A stretch of DNA of 64,000 nucleotides from the NCBI RefSeq assembly GCF_037055325.1, contig NZ_CP146373.1:1302001-1366000 (forward strand), read 5' to 3'. Below the pieces are notes generated by a model that saw only the letters and a program-made list of their open reading frames with translations, had not been told where the DNA came from and made no database searches. This document shows positions 27,486-36,684 of this stretch, piece by piece; within the stretch, counting starts at the first letter, position 1; each line of letters begins with the position of its first letter. Origin of the DNA: Arachnia propionica (GTDB lineage: Bacteria; Actinomycetota; Actinomycetes; Propionibacteriales; Propionibacteriaceae). Position numbers and translations under genes: made by a program.

Positions 27486-28856
27486 GTGCCCAGATTCCTA
27501 GCTGCCAAGCCAGATGCAGCGCTGATCCGGCTGCCGTGGAACACGCCACTGGAGGCGTGGCCGACGCAGCACTTGGTGGCGCTGCCCCGAGGCATCTCCA
27601 GGCACGTGGTTCGTTTCATCCAGGTGGGTGACGAGATCCTCGCGGCCAAGGAGATCCTGGAGGAGGTGGCGGTACATGAGTACCGTCAGTTGACCGAACT
27701 AAGACGCTTGGGCGTGCCGTCCGTTGAACCCGTAGGGGTGGTTCTCGGACGACAGACCAACGACCACGACCCTTTGGACCCGATTCTGCTGACCCGGCAC
27801 CTGCCGTTCTCCCTTCCCTACCGGGCGCTGTTCTACTCGGGTGTGAAACTCGACACCGTGAACCGGCTGCTGGACGCCATGGTGGCGTTGTTCGCCCGGC
27901 TACACCTGACCGGTTTCTACTGGGGCGACGTGTCCCTGTCGAACATTCTGTTCCGGCGCGACGCCGGCGAGTTCGCCGCCTACCTCGTGGACGCCGAGAC
28001 CGGTGAAGTGCATCCCACCCTGACCGCCGGGCAGCGTGCCCACGACCTGGACATCGCTCGCACGAATCTGTTTGGCGAGTTCTGCGACCTGGAGGCCGGC
28101 GGAATGCTGGATCCCTCGCTGGATCCGCAGTGGCTGGTAGACACCATCGAGGAGCGTTACCAGAGCCTGTGGGCAGAGCTGACGGGGGTTGAGGAGTTCA
28201 GCGACTCCGAGATATACCGGCTCGAAGGCCGGGTGCGTCGCCTCAACGCGCTGGGCTTCGACGTCGCGGAAATCGACGTGCAGACCTCCCCGGACGGTCG
28301 CACCATCCGCATGCAACCGAAAGTGGTTGAAGCCGGGCACCACGCGCGGCGCCTGATGCGCCTGACCGGGCTGGACGCGGAGGAGCATCAGGCACGCAGG
28401 TTACTCAACGACATGGACACCTTCCGGGCGAAGCTCCCCGGAAACATGAGCGAATCGGTGATGGCCCACAAGTGGCTGACAGAGGTTTTCGAACCCGCTG
28501 TCAGCCGCATCCCGTCCCATCTGGAGGGCAAACGTGAGCCGGCACAGTTCTTCCACGAGCTGTTGGACTACCGCTGGTACCAGTCGCAACGAGAGAACCG
28601 GGAGGTCTCCATCGAGGAAGCCGCTGCCGGATACATCTCGGATGTGCTGGCCACGCTGCCAGACGAGCACATGAGCAATGTTGAGCCCGTCGGACAGGAA
28701 CTGGTCAACAAGTACGACCCGTCCCAGGGATTCGTGGACGACCAGTACGAGAAGCCCTACGACCCGTGGGAGGACGGCGCCAACGACCCGGCCATCCCCG
28801 TCACCTTCGGTTTCGACATTGACGCCCTGCGCGCCAAGGCGGCTCGGGATTCCTGA
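27486..28856 (+). CDS. DUF4032 protein with lipopolysaccharide-kinase-like fold
   Basis: A 456-residue actinobacterial protein. The N-terminal half is kinase-like: AAKEILEEVAVHEYRQL has a Lys-Glu pattern, and LHLTGFYWGDVSLSNILFRR (about 139-158) resembles the catalytic loop with Asp and Asn. AAYLVDAETGEVH would be the metal-binding DxE/DFG-like strand. The C-terminal DUF4032 half begins around residue 230. Substrate unknown; similarity is to Kdo/aminoglycoside-type small-molecule kinases. GTG start, leaderless. It follows the RlaP-like gene by 52 nt with its own promoter. Confidence 0.83.
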   Translation: MPRFLAAKPDAALIRLPWNTPLEAWPTQHLVALPRGISRHVVRFIQVGDEILAAKEILEEVAVHEYRQLTELRRLGVPSVEPVGVVLGRQTNDHDPLDPILLTRHLPFSLPYRALFYSGVKLDTVNRLLDAMVALFARLHLTGFYWGDVSLSNILFRRDAGEFAAYLVDAETGEVHPTLTAGQRAHDLDIARTNLFGEFCDLEAGGMLDPSLDPQWLVDTIEERYQSLWAELTGVEEFSDSEIYRLEGRVRRLNALGFDVAEIDVQTSPDGRTIRMQPKVVEAGHHARRLMRLTGLDAEEHQARRLLNDMDTFRAKLPGNMSESVMAHKWLTEVFEPAVSRIPSHLEGKREPAQFFHELLDYRWYQSQRENREVSIEEAAAGYISDVLATLPDEHMSNVEPVGQELVNKYDPSQGFVDDQYEKPYDPWEDGANDPAIPVTFGFDIDALRAKAARDS

Positions 28857-28889
28857 CCGTCCCCGTTACTGGCGGGCTGCATCAGCAAT

Positions 28890-29507
28890 TCACCGTGCTT
28901 CCCGCGAGGCATGAAGCCTCTCGATGATGCCGTGGTGCAGCCTGCCGGTCTCGATGACGGGAAGGGCGAGGGCTTCGACGTACCGCTTGGGACGCCGGGT
29001 CCAGTGCTCACCTTCGATCGGGATGGTGATCGCCTGCAAAGCCCACTGGCCGAGTCTGATCAACGGATTGGTGGATCCAACATGGTCCGCGAGCAGCAGC
29101 GATCCCCCCGGTCTCAACACCCTGACCATGTCTTTCACTCCGGCACGCGGATCGGGGAAACCACACAGTGAGAAGGTACACACCACGGCATCGAAGGATT
29201 CGTCCCCGAAAGGCAGCTGCGCCCCGTCGGCTTGCAGCAGCTCGACTTCACATCGGGCGGTGGCTGCGCGTCTTCTCGCCAGCTGCAGCATGCCCTCACT
29301 CAGGTCCACTCCAATCAGCTTCACCTCCGGTGAGTGGTGCGGCAGATTGAGTCCGCTCCCTACCGCAACCTCGAGGACCTCCCCCATCGCCCGTTCGCAC
29401 ACCCACCGGCGGCTCGGCACCAGATAACGCTCCTCCACCCGTGCCACCCGCTCGTCGTAACGAGTCGCGGTTCGGTCCCAGTAACGCCGCGCTCTTTCCG
29501 TTCGCAT
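28890..29507 (-). CDS. class I SAM-dependent methyltransferase (UbiE/COQ5-like)
   Basis: From ATG 29507 the product has 205 residues: RARRYWDRTATRYDE at the N-terminus, motif I VLEVAVGSGLNLPHH, motif II acidic IGVDLSEGM, LQADGAQLPF, and the post-motif FDAVVCTFSLCGFPDP followed by VLRPGGSLLLADHV. This order is that of the Methyltransf_11/UbiE group, which modifies lipids, quinones or small molecules. A longer GTG start at 29579 is possible but adds a Trp-rich segment lacking family support; neither start has a good ribosome binding site. The substrate is not indicated by neighbours. Confidence 0.82.
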   Translation of the reverse strand: MRTERARRYWDRTATRYDERVARVEERYLVPSRRWVCERAMGEVLEVAVGSGLNLPHHSPEVKLIGVDLSEGMLQLARRRAATARCEVELLQADGAQLPFGDESFDAVVCTFSLCGFPDPRAGVKDMVRVLRPGGSLLLADHVGSTNPLIRLGQWALQAITIPIEGEHWTRRPKRYVEALALPVIETGRLHHGIIERLHASREAR

Positions 29508-29890
29508 GGTTTCAGGGTCCCAGACGTCCCAGCGGAACGGCGGCCACCCCGTCCCGGCACCGACGACAGGTGTACTCACCGGCTATCAGAAACACAGGCA
29601 TCTAGATCCGCGATCCGTTCAGGGACGATGTCACGGGACGGGCCCGCATCAGGTGCGACTCGACCTGCACTCGTCTGGTCTGGTAGCCGAGTGAGCGGAA
29701 CTCCGGAAACCCGGAGGATTCGATCTTCCAGCACAGTCGGCAAGGCCCACATCGCAGGCGCCCGGTGTATTTTTCCGTCGTTCCAAGCTGTACCTATCAG
29801 GCGCCAGTCACTGTGTTTTTCTGCCCTCGAAGGATGGCGCGATTTCGGATCGTCCGCTGCCAAGCACCGGGCGGCACTAGACTTCACAAG
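29508..29890. other. 383-nt region upstream of cysS without a gene
   Basis: The methyltransferase promoter should lie at the left and the cysS promoter at the right. I see no T-box antiterminator (no specifier stem or TGGNACC-like core) and no credible ORF. Confidence 0.5.
29878..29883 (+). promoter_or_regulatory. -10 element TAGACT, leaderless start of cysS
   Basis: TAGACT is 7 nt before the GTG at 29891. The start choice depends on it, since no Shine-Dalgarno is present. Confidence 0.6.
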
Positions 29891-31321
29891 GTGAATCTGC
29901 GCCTGTACAACACAGCCACCCGAGCCGTCGAGGATTTCGTTCCCCTGGTTCCCGGGAAGGTATCGATCTACCACTGCGGATTGACGGTGCAGGCCTCCCC
30001 TCATCTCGGGCACATTCGCAAAGAAGTGGTCTTCGACGTGCTGCGCCGCTGGTTGACCCATCAGGGGTTCGACGTCACCGTCGTCGCGAACGTCACCGAC
30101 ATCGACGACAAGATCCTCGCCAAGTCCGCGGAGGCCGGTATCGAGTGGTGGGCGCACGCCTACCGTTTCGAACGGGAACTGCACGACGCCTACTCCGCAC
30201 TCGGATGCCTGCCACCCACCTATGAGCCGCGTGCCACCGGCCATATCCCCGAGATGATCGAGCTGGTGGCGGAACTGCTGGAACGCGGCCACGCCTACGT
30301 GGCCGACGACGGGTCCGGGGACGTCTACTTCGACGTGCGATCCTGGCAACGTTACGGAGAACTGTCGGGTCAGAAGATCGACGAAATGGCCGCCGCAGAG
30401 GACGCCGATCCGCGCGGCAAACGCGACCCCCGCGATTTCGCCCTCTGGAAGGGACACAAACCCGGGGAACCCGAGACCGCATCCTGGCCCACGCCTTGGG
30501 GCAGGGGACGCCCCGGCTGGCACTTGGAGTGCTCAGCCATGTCCGGGAAATACCTCGGCGACACCTTCGATATTCATGGTGGCGGCATCGACCTGCGTTT
30601 CCCGCACCACGAGAACGAACTGGCGCAGTCCGCCGGGGCCGGGCGAGGTTTCGCCCGCATATGGATGCACAACGCCTGGGTGACGATGGCGGGCGAGAAG
30701 ATGAGCAAGTCGCTGGGCAACACCGCTCTGATCTCGGAGGTCACCAAAAACTTCGATCCGCGTGCCGTGCGGTTCTTCCTGCTAGCCCCTCACTACCGCA
30801 GCCAGATCGAATTCTCGCCCGCCGACGAGCAGGCACGGGGTTCCTTGGCTGAGGCGGAAAAGGGCATTGAGCGCATCGACTCCTTCCTGGCCTCCGCCGG
30901 CGAACGCGGTGTGACGCACGGCACAGTCGGTGGATCGTTCTGGGATGCGTTCGAGGCCGCAATGAACGACGATCTGGCCACCCCGACCGCGGTGGCCACG
31001 CTCTTCGAGGCCGTGCGAGCGGGGAACAAGGCCCTGGGTGACGGCGACCCGGCAGCCGCCGACCTGTACGCCACGGTCGCCGCAATGACCAGCATCCTGG
31101 GAATCAACCCCGGCGATACCCCGTGGATCACCACTGCCGGGGGCGACGATCTGACCCCCGTCGTGGACCGGCTGGTCTCCACACTGCTGGAGCAGCGTGC
31201 CGAGGCCAGGGCCGCCAAGGAGTGGGGACGTGCCGACGCCATCCGCGACACCCTTACCGAAGCAGGGTTGAGCATCACCGACACCCCGGATGGGGCCCGC
31301 TGGAGTTTGGAGAAGAAGTAG
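29891..31321 (+). CDS. cysS: cysteinyl-tRNA synthetase
   Basis: Charges tRNA-Cys. The 476-residue class I synthetase has the zinc-ligand Cys in YHCGLTVQ, the HIGH-type [16 protein letters not shown], the zinc-site [25 protein letters not shown] and the KMSKS loop EKMSKSLGN. The length and DIDDK favour CysS over the shorter MshC ligase. GTG 29891 gives the usual start (NLRLYNT). The longer frame upstream adds unrelated sequence. It is followed directly by rlmB, with TAG and ATG abutting, so the two are co-transcribed. Confidence 0.93.
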   Translation: MNLRLYNTATRAVEDFVPLVPGKVSIYHCGLTVQASPHLGHIRKEVVFDVLRRWLTHQGFDVTVVANVTDIDDKILAKSAEAGIEWWAHAYRFERELHDAYSALGCLPPTYEPRATGHIPEMIELVAELLERGHAYVADDGSGDVYFDVRSWQRYGELSGQKIDEMAAAEDADPRGKRDPRDFALWKGHKPGEPETASWPTPWGRGRPGWHLECSAMSGKYLGDTFDIHGGGIDLRFPHHENELAQSAGAGRGFARIWMHNAWVTMAGEKMSKSLGNTALISEVTKNFDPRAVRFFLLAPHYRSQIEFSPADEQARGSLAEAEKGIERIDSFLASAGERGVTHGTVGGSFWDAFEAAMNDDLATPTAVATLFEAVRAGNKALGDGDPAAADLYATVAAMTSILGINPGDTPWITTAGGDDLTPVVDRLVSTLLEQRAEARAAKEWGRADAIRDTLTEAGLSITDTPDGARWSLEKK

Positions 31322-32272
31322 ATGGCAGGCAACTCGAAACGCCCCGGGGCCAGGAGCCGCGGCAAGGGCAATACGGCTGGTTCGGGTGGGCGGATCCGAC
31401 GCTCCCTGAGGGGGAAAGGCCCCACTCCGAAGGCAGAGGACCGCGTCTACCACAAGGCATACAAGGCCAAACAGGAGGCGCTGAAACGCCAGGGCAACCG
31501 TCCGAAGGCAAAAACCGGCCATGCCCCGGTGGGGGCGGACTGGGTGGTGGGCCGAAACCCAGTGCTGGAGGCCCTCACAGCCGGGCTGCCTGTAAAGCAG
31601 GCCTACGTCGCCGAAGGAGCCGAGCGCGACGACCGGCTCCGCGACATCCTCAAGTTCGCAGCCGAACACTCGATTCCGCTGCTGCAGGCGACCCGATCCG
31701 AACTGGACCGGGTGACTGGTGGTCTCGCCCACCAAGGGGTCGCCCTGCAACTTCCCGCCTTCGACTACACGGATGTCGAGGACATCTTCGATGCGGCCTT
31801 CGAGGTTCCCTCGCGAGGTCTCGTCGTGGCCCTCGACCAGGTGACGGATCCCCGTAATCTGGGCGCGATCATTCGGTCGGCAGCCGCCTTCGGCGCTCAG
31901 GGCGTGGTGATCCCGGCCCGCCGCTCGGCCTCCATGACGGCTGCTGCGTGGAAGACCTCCGCGGGAGCTGCGGCGCGCATTCCCGTCGCGAAGGTCACGA
32001 ACCTGAATCAGATGCTGCGGCGCGCCTCCAGCGCGGGTTTCACCGTCGTTGGTCTGGCCGGCGAGGGTGACACCCCGCTGTCGGGTATCCCGGGGCTCGA
32101 CGGCCCCGTCGTGGTGGTGGTCGGCTCCGAGGGGGAGGGCCTGGCGCGTCTGGTGCGGGAGAACTGCGACGCCCTGGTCTCGATTCCTATCACCTCCGCG
32201 GTGGAATCGCTCAACGCATCGGTGGCGGCCTCCATCGCGCTCTACGAGATCGGTCAGCAGCGGGTCTCGTAG
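31322..32272 (+). CDS. rlmB: 23S rRNA (guanosine-2'-O-)-methyltransferase, TrmH/SpoU family
   Basis: Methylates a ribose 2'-OH in large-subunit rRNA, G2251 in E. coli. The 316-residue protein starts with a basic, Lys/Arg/Gly-rich extension (about 1-70) usual in actinobacterial RlmB. Next come the substrate-binding L30e-like domain VVGRNPVLEAL, and the SPOUT knot domain with DQVTDPRNLGAIIRSA, VVVVGSEGEGLARLV and SIPITSAVESLNASVA. The cysS-rlmB pairing is a conserved actinobacterial arrangement. Confidence 0.92.
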   Translation: MAGNSKRPGARSRGKGNTAGSGGRIRRSLRGKGPTPKAEDRVYHKAYKAKQEALKRQGNRPKAKTGHAPVGADWVVGRNPVLEALTAGLPVKQAYVAEGAERDDRLRDILKFAAEHSIPLLQATRSELDRVTGGLAHQGVALQLPAFDYTDVEDIFDAAFEVPSRGLVVALDQVTDPRNLGAIIRSAAAFGAQGVVIPARRSASMTAAAWKTSAGAAARIPVAKVTNLNQMLRRASSAGFTVVGLAGEGDTPLSGIPGLDGPVVVVVGSEGEGLARLVRENCDALVSIPITSAVESLNASVAASIALYEIGQQRVS

Positions 32273-32381
32273 GCCGAGACCTCACCGACTTTGGGACCGT
32301 AGCTGCTCGCCGGGTCGTGCCGCAGGTCGACCCAGATGTCCACCAGAGCACTCACCCGTTCGTCACCCGCCGACTTCTCCT

Positions 32382-33146
32382 TCAGCACGGCTCCTCGATG
32401 TGCAACAGGAGCGCGTCACGGACAAACTCGGCACCGGCCCGTCCCCCGAAGGCGTGTCGCATCGCGGGGTCCTGCACGTACATGCGGGCGAGCCCGCGGA
32501 TCATGGCCGATGAGCGTTTCCGGTCGCCGGTGTGCGTCGGGGTTCCCGGGATCTCACCGAGCCAGGCCACGTGCTGGTCGACGAGCCGACGCGCCTCTGG
32601 GGAGTCCAGCGCGGCCCCGGCGCGTTGGGCGCGAACCCAGTCGGCGACGAGCCGTTCCGAACGCTTCTTCCAAGCCTGCTGCTGGGCGAGGGTCTTGCCG
32701 TGCCACCAGTCGTGGCCCGCCTGGTATACCTCGCGGCCCCAGCGCGCGACCACCTCTTCCTCATGGAGGTCGTTGAACCCGTCGAGCAACACGTCCGGTC
32801 TCGGCGCCCTCCCCTCACGGCGCGCCTCGAGAAGGTGTTCCACGGCCCGGATCTTTCGATCCAGGGCGTCCCGTTCCCGGTGCAGCCGCCGGATCTGTTC
32901 CTCGAGTGCCTCGTCCTCCTGGCCCTCCGTTTCGTCGTTCAGGAGCTTGGCGATGCCTGCCAACGACATTCCGGTCTCGCGGAGCAGCAGGATGCGTTGA
33001 AGTCGTGCGACGGCCCAAGCGTCGTAGAAACGCAGCCCGGAACCGGAGGTCCGGGTCGGGGTTAGGAGACCGATCTGATCGTAGTGACGCAGCGTCCGGG
33101 TCGAGATGCCGGCGCGTCTTGCCAGTTCCCCGGTTGGCCACTCCAC
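32382..33146 (-). CDS. MerR family regulator with TipAS-like C-terminal domain
   Basis: The 254-residue protein has an N-terminal winged HTH (GELARRAGISTRTLRHYDQIGLL, split here at residues 6-28), a long dimerisation helix (EEQIRRLHRERDALDRKI), and a C-terminal domain from about residue 115. The C-terminal residues (WHGKTLAQQQAWKKRSE, GLARMYVQDPAMRHAF) match the TipAS drug-binding domain of TipAL regulators. Those sense thiopeptides or other amphipathic drugs and activate transcription. The start is GTG 33146. It is 10 nt behind the DUF2268 gene, so the pair forms one unit. Confidence 0.86.
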   Translation of the reverse strand: MEWPTGELARRAGISTRTLRHYDQIGLLTPTRTSGSGLRFYDAWAVARLQRILLLRETGMSLAGIAKLLNDETEGQEDEALEEQIRRLHRERDALDRKIRAVEHLLEARREGRAPRPDVLLDGFNDLHEEEVVARWGREVYQAGHDWWHGKTLAQQQAWKKRSERLVADWVRAQRAGAALDSPEARRLVDQHVAWLGEIPGTPTHTGDRKRSSAMIRGLARMYVQDPAMRHAFGGRAGAEFVRDALLLHIEEPC

Positions 33147-33156
33147 CGCATGTCCC

Positions 33157-34065
33157 TCATTCCTCGAAGCGGTTCGTCACGTCCAAGGCTGCCACACCAG
33201 TCTCAGCGACGATTCTCCAGTCTGTTCGCACCGAGGCCGCGGCGGTGGTTCCGCACCGCTCCAGGTATGCGTCGACGATCCGGTTTCCTGCGGCGTATCC
33301 CGCTCCGGTCGGCAATCCCACCGGTGTGGCACCGAATCTCCTGGCGGAGGCATCGCCGAGCACCCAGGGAGTGAAATTCCACATTCCCGTGATCTCCATG
33401 CCGGAAATCACCTTCGCCACGGCGGCGTCATCTCCCAGGCACGGCACCGCGAAATGCGTGTAACCGCGCTGGCCGTGAAGTTCCCTGGCGAAGGCGTCGG
33501 CCAGCCCCTCGGCGACGATCTGCTCGCCGAGGGCAACCGCCATCGGATCCCACGCGATCCCGCCTTGTCCGTAGCGTACGTTGTGGTGGAACTCATGGGC
33601 GGCGATGGCTTCGAGCCGGTCGCACACCACGCGGTTCGGCCACAGCGTCAACTCGATGAATCCGGGAATCCCCCCGAACGCCGACAGCCCGTGGATCTCC
33701 CCCATGAAGTGGGTATCCGTCGGGTCCCCCAAGGTCACCAGCACGGTCAACTCCCCGGGGAGAACCAAGTCGGGATCGGTCGCGGTGAGCGCCCGGGCCG
33801 CCTGGTGGATCCCCGCCTCCACACGCTCCCGGACCCGCGCATCCTCCAGCTCTTCCAGCCCGGCGCGCAGCTGCTCATCGGCCCCTTCGACCGGAAAGCC
33901 GAAGGTTCCTTCGTGCATGGCAAAACGGTCCGGGCCTCCGGGAATGAACGGGTACATGCCGTCCATGGGGGATCGCATACGACGGATGAGGTCAGGGCGA
34001 TCGGCGATGGGCGCATCCAGGATCTCCTGGGTCGCCGCCAACGATTCGAGCACGGTGATCTTCAT
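33157..34065 (-). CDS. DUF2268 (YjaZ-like) putative zinc-dependent peptidase
   Basis: The 302-residue protein lacks a signal peptide. AIAAHEFHHNVRY carries an HExxH zinc motif (H157, E158, H161), and VAEGLADAFARELHG supplies a plausible third ligand Glu about 30 residues later, as in gluzincins. The first half, with GELTVLVTLGDP and GIPGFIELTLWPN, is typical of DUF2268. Family members are described as predicted Zn-proteases; activity is unproven. It is the first gene of a two-gene unit with the TipAL-like regulator. Confidence 0.83.
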   Translation of the reverse strand: MKITVLESLAATQEILDAPIADRPDLIRRMRSPMDGMYPFIPGGPDRFAMHEGTFGFPVEGADEQLRAGLEELEDARVRERVEAGIHQAARALTATDPDLVLPGELTVLVTLGDPTDTHFMGEIHGLSAFGGIPGFIELTLWPNRVVCDRLEAIAAHEFHHNVRYGQGGIAWDPMAVALGEQIVAEGLADAFARELHGQRGYTHFAVPCLGDDAAVAKVISGMEITGMWNFTPWVLGDASARRFGATPVGLPTGAGYAAGNRIVDAYLERCGTTAAASVRTDWRIVAETGVAALDVTNRFEE

Positions 34066-34175
34066 GCACCCGAGATTTGCAGGTGACGCACCGTCAACCG
34101 CAAGTCGGCCCCACCAGGACTGTCCTCACATGGTGTTGCTCGGGTGTTCGACTAGATTCTCAGAACCTCGCGGCT

Positions 34176-34385
34176 CTAGCTGTACGAGGCCACAAATTCC
34201 GCACTTGGCTCAATGGGGCAGATGACGTCAACCGCAACGCCGTCAGGCCCCTCAATGATGAAATGCCGCTGTCCCCATGGCTCATCCCTCAGGGGCAGGA
34301 CCGGTTCCAGACCCATTCCAATGACCTGCGCATGGAGAGTGTCCACATCATCCAGTTCGATGTTCAGCAACACACCCCAAGGCAG
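34176..34385 (-). pseudogene. VOC/glyoxalase family gene, 5' truncated
   Basis: The readable part begins around GRLPWGVLLNIELDDVDT and runs through LEPVLPLRDEPWGQRHFIIE, GPDGVAVDV and a closing ICPIEPS segment. This is the second half of a vicinal-oxygen-chelate protein, whose normal length is about 125 residues. The N-terminal half with the first metal-ligand strand is missing. Residues encoded upstream (34386-34424) come from antisense tetR DNA and are unrelated. Confidence 0.8.
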
Positions 34386-34387
34386 CC

Positions 34388-34723
34388 GGCCCCGATCCCG
34401 AGATGCAATTGAAGGCCGGGTCACACGCCTTCCTGGAGGCCATCACCGAGGCCGCCCCCGCTCGCATCCTGCTGATCGACGCCCCGGCAATCATGGGCTG
34501 GCAGGAATGGCGCAGCCTGGACGCCACGAACTCTCAGGAGCTTCTCGGCGAAGCCCTCACGGCGGCGGGAATCGAACAGCAGCAAGGCCACGCGATGACT
34601 GCTTTGCTCTCGGGAGCCATGAACGAAGCGGCTTTGTGGGTCATCCACCAAGGTTCCCCTGCCGCCGCTCTGGAAACCGCCCTGGAGGGTTTGGATCGCC
34701 TGCTCACGTCGCTCCTACGCTGA
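34388..34723 (+). pseudogene. TetR family regulator, 5' truncated
   Basis: The frame PDPEMQLKAGSHAFLEAI, ARILLIDAPAIMGWQEWRSL, then QQGHAMTALLSGAMNEAALW corresponds to the ligand-binding half of a TetR/AcrR regulator (the ...ILLIDAPAxxGWxxWR type). The roughly 80-residue N-terminal HTH domain is absent. An ATG at 34403 could start a 106-residue product, but it would have no DNA-binding domain. It abuts the truncated VOC gene head to head. Confidence 0.82.
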
Positions 34724-34843
34724 CGGGCGGCAAAGCGCCCGATCGCGCGATGCCCCATGACCCCACGACCTACTCAGGGCGCCAATCACACCACACGAGC
34801 TTTTCCAGAACCCCTTGCAGGGGCATACCCCCAGAATGCTAGC

Positions 34844-34860
34844 TTAGGTATGCCTACCTT
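34844..34860 (+). promoter_or_regulatory. DtxR/IdeR-like iron box
   Basis: TTAGGTATGCCTACCTT lies 18 nt upstream of the first ABC gene. It shares TTAGGT, the GCCTA core and the GGTA..TACC symmetry with the 19-bp iron box TTAGGTTAGSCTAACCTAA, about 13 of 19 positions. At this site a repressor would block initiation when iron is plentiful. Confidence 0.6.
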
Positions 34861-34878
34861 CTATCTGGAAGAGACATC

Positions 34879-36684
34879 ATGTCAACGCAATCTTCTGTAT
34901 CTGACGCCATTCCCGTGAATGCTCCGAGGTCCGTGTGGGATCTGGTCCGCAGTGCACGCGGCTCGATGTACCTGGGCTTCACCCTTGCTGCCCTGGGCGC
35001 GGTGTTCAAGGTGGTGCCCTACATGGCGATCGTCGAGATCACCCGTTCCCTACTGGCGGGGAACTCAGATCCCGCGCACCTGTGGGGGTGGGTGATCGCC
35101 GCGGTGGTGTGCATGGTGATCCATTCGCTCTCCTACACCTACGCGCTGGGCAACAACCACGCCGCGGAGGCGAGACTCCGCCACGAGCTCCGTCAGCGGC
35201 TCATCGGCAAACTGGGGGTTGTAAACCTCGGCTGGTTCTCGGCTCGGAGTTCAGGCCGCATCCGGCAGGCAGTCTCGAACGACACCGCCGACATCCACTC
35301 CCTGGTGGCACACCTGGCTGGCGACTTCGCCAATTCCCTCATCAGCCTGCTGGTCAGTCTCGGCTACCTGTTCTGGCTGGACTGGCGCTTCGCCGGTCTA
35401 CTGATCGGCTGCTACCTGCTGATCGCGGTCGTGGTGTACGCGACCGGCATGAAGGGGCTCAGGAAGGTGTTCGATGACTATTCCGAGGCCGAACGGCAAC
35501 TCTCGGACCGGACCGTGGAATTGGTGGACGGCATCAAGGAGGTCAAGAACTTCGGCATGACCGCGGATGTCTTCGGACGTTTCGACGAAGCTCAGAAGAA
35601 GTTCTCCAAGGTTTCCCTGACTTGGATGCGCAAGCAGAGCATCGGGTTGAGCCTGATCGCCTCGCTGCTGCGGCCCGGACCGGTGTTCGCCGCAACGATG
35701 GGACTGGGCCTAATGTTCACGTTCCACGGGTGGTTGTCCCCGGTGACGGTGGTGGCCTTTGCCCTGGTGTGGGTCGGGCTGCCCGAGGGGCTGCTGACCC
35801 TGATGGAGATGTCACAGAACCTGTACGCGGCAAAGCAGGCCGCGAACAGCACCCTGCACATCCTGCAGGCCCCGGAACTATCAGAACCGGACACCGAGGT
35901 TGCCCCGGAGGAGAACGCCCCCGCGGTGGAGTTCCGCGACGTCAGTTTCTCCTACAACCCCGGGGAGCCTGTCATCCAGGAGCTCTCTCTGACATGCCCG
36001 CCGGGCACGGTCACGGCGCTGGTCGGCCCCTCCGGTGGCGGAAAATCCACGTTAGCCAGGCTCATCGCACGTTTCTGGGACGTCGATTCCGGAACGGTGC
36101 TCGTCAACGGACGCAACGTGCGGGACCAGCCTTCGCAGGAACTGCTGTCATCAATGTCGCTGGTTTTCCAGGACGTCATGCTCAGCACCGACACCATCCG
36201 CGCGAACATCGCCCTCGGGAATGCGGATGCAACCGACCACGAGATCGAGGAAGCCGCCAAGGCCGCCTGTATGCACGATCGAATCATGCAGCTTCCTGAC
36301 GGCTACGACACGATCATTGGTGAGGACGCCCATCTTTCTGGGGGTGAGGCGCAACGCCTGACGATCGCACGGGCCTTCCTGGCCGCGTCCCCCATCCTGA
36401 TCCTCGACGAGGCGACAGCACAGGCCGACAGCCATTCCGAACGCCTGATCCAGCAGGCCATCAGCAACCTAGCTCAGAAACGCACGGTGATCGTGATCGC
36501 CCACCGGCTCTCCACGATCCAGGGTGTGGATCAGATAGCAGTGATCGACGCGGGCCGGCTCGTCGAGCTGGGAACCCATGATGAGCTGCTGACCCGGGAC
36601 GGTCCCTACGCCCGGTTGTGGCGGAACCAGACCGATATCACCCATGCCCGTGAAGGATTCGAGGGAAAGGAACCGGCATGCTGA
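34879..36684 (+). CDS. heterodimeric ABC transporter subunit 1 (IrtA/YbtP-like)
   Basis: The 601-residue half-transporter has an ABC_membrane domain of six helices (about 25-320) and a C-terminal ATPase. Walker A VGPSGGGKST, Q-loop LVFQDVMLS, signature LSGGEAQRLTIARA, Walker B ILILDEATAQAD and H-loop IVIAHRLST are present. The exporter-fold pair under an iron box resembles IrtAB and YbtPQ, which import ferric siderophores despite their exporter fold. Iron-siderophore transport is therefore the best guess (inference); drug or peptide export is the alternative. ATG 34879 follows GGAAGAG. Confidence 0.85.
   Translation: MSTQSSVSDAIPVNAPRSVWDLVRSARGSMYLGFTLAALGAVFKVVPYMAIVEITRSLLAGNSDPAHLWGWVIAAVVCMVIHSLSYTYALGNNHAAEARLRHELRQRLIGKLGVVNLGWFSARSSGRIRQAVSNDTADIHSLVAHLAGDFANSLISLLVSLGYLFWLDWRFAGLLIGCYLLIAVVVYATGMKGLRKVFDDYSEAERQLSDRTVELVDGIKEVKNFGMTADVFGRFDEAQKKFSKVSLTWMRKQSIGLSLIASLLRPGPVFAATMGLGLMFTFHGWLSPVTVVAFALVWVGLPEGLLTLMEMSQNLYAAKQAANSTLHILQAPELSEPDTEVAPEENAPAVEFRDVSFSYNPGEPVIQELSLTCPPGTVTALVGPSGGGKSTLARLIARFWDVDSGTVLVNGRNVRDQPSQELLSSMSLVFQDVMLSTDTIRANIALGNADATDHEIEEAAKAACMHDRIMQLPDGYDTIIGEDAHLSGGEAQRLTIARAFLAASPILILDEATAQADSHSERLIQQAISNLAQKRTVIVIAHRLSTIQGVDQIAVIDAGRLVELGTHDELLTRDGPYARLWRNQTDITHAREGFEGKEPAC

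Noticed and set aside
29508..29890. A T-box leader before cysS.
   Set aside because: No antiterminator core sequence, and the TAGACT box 7 nt before GTG points to leaderless transcription.
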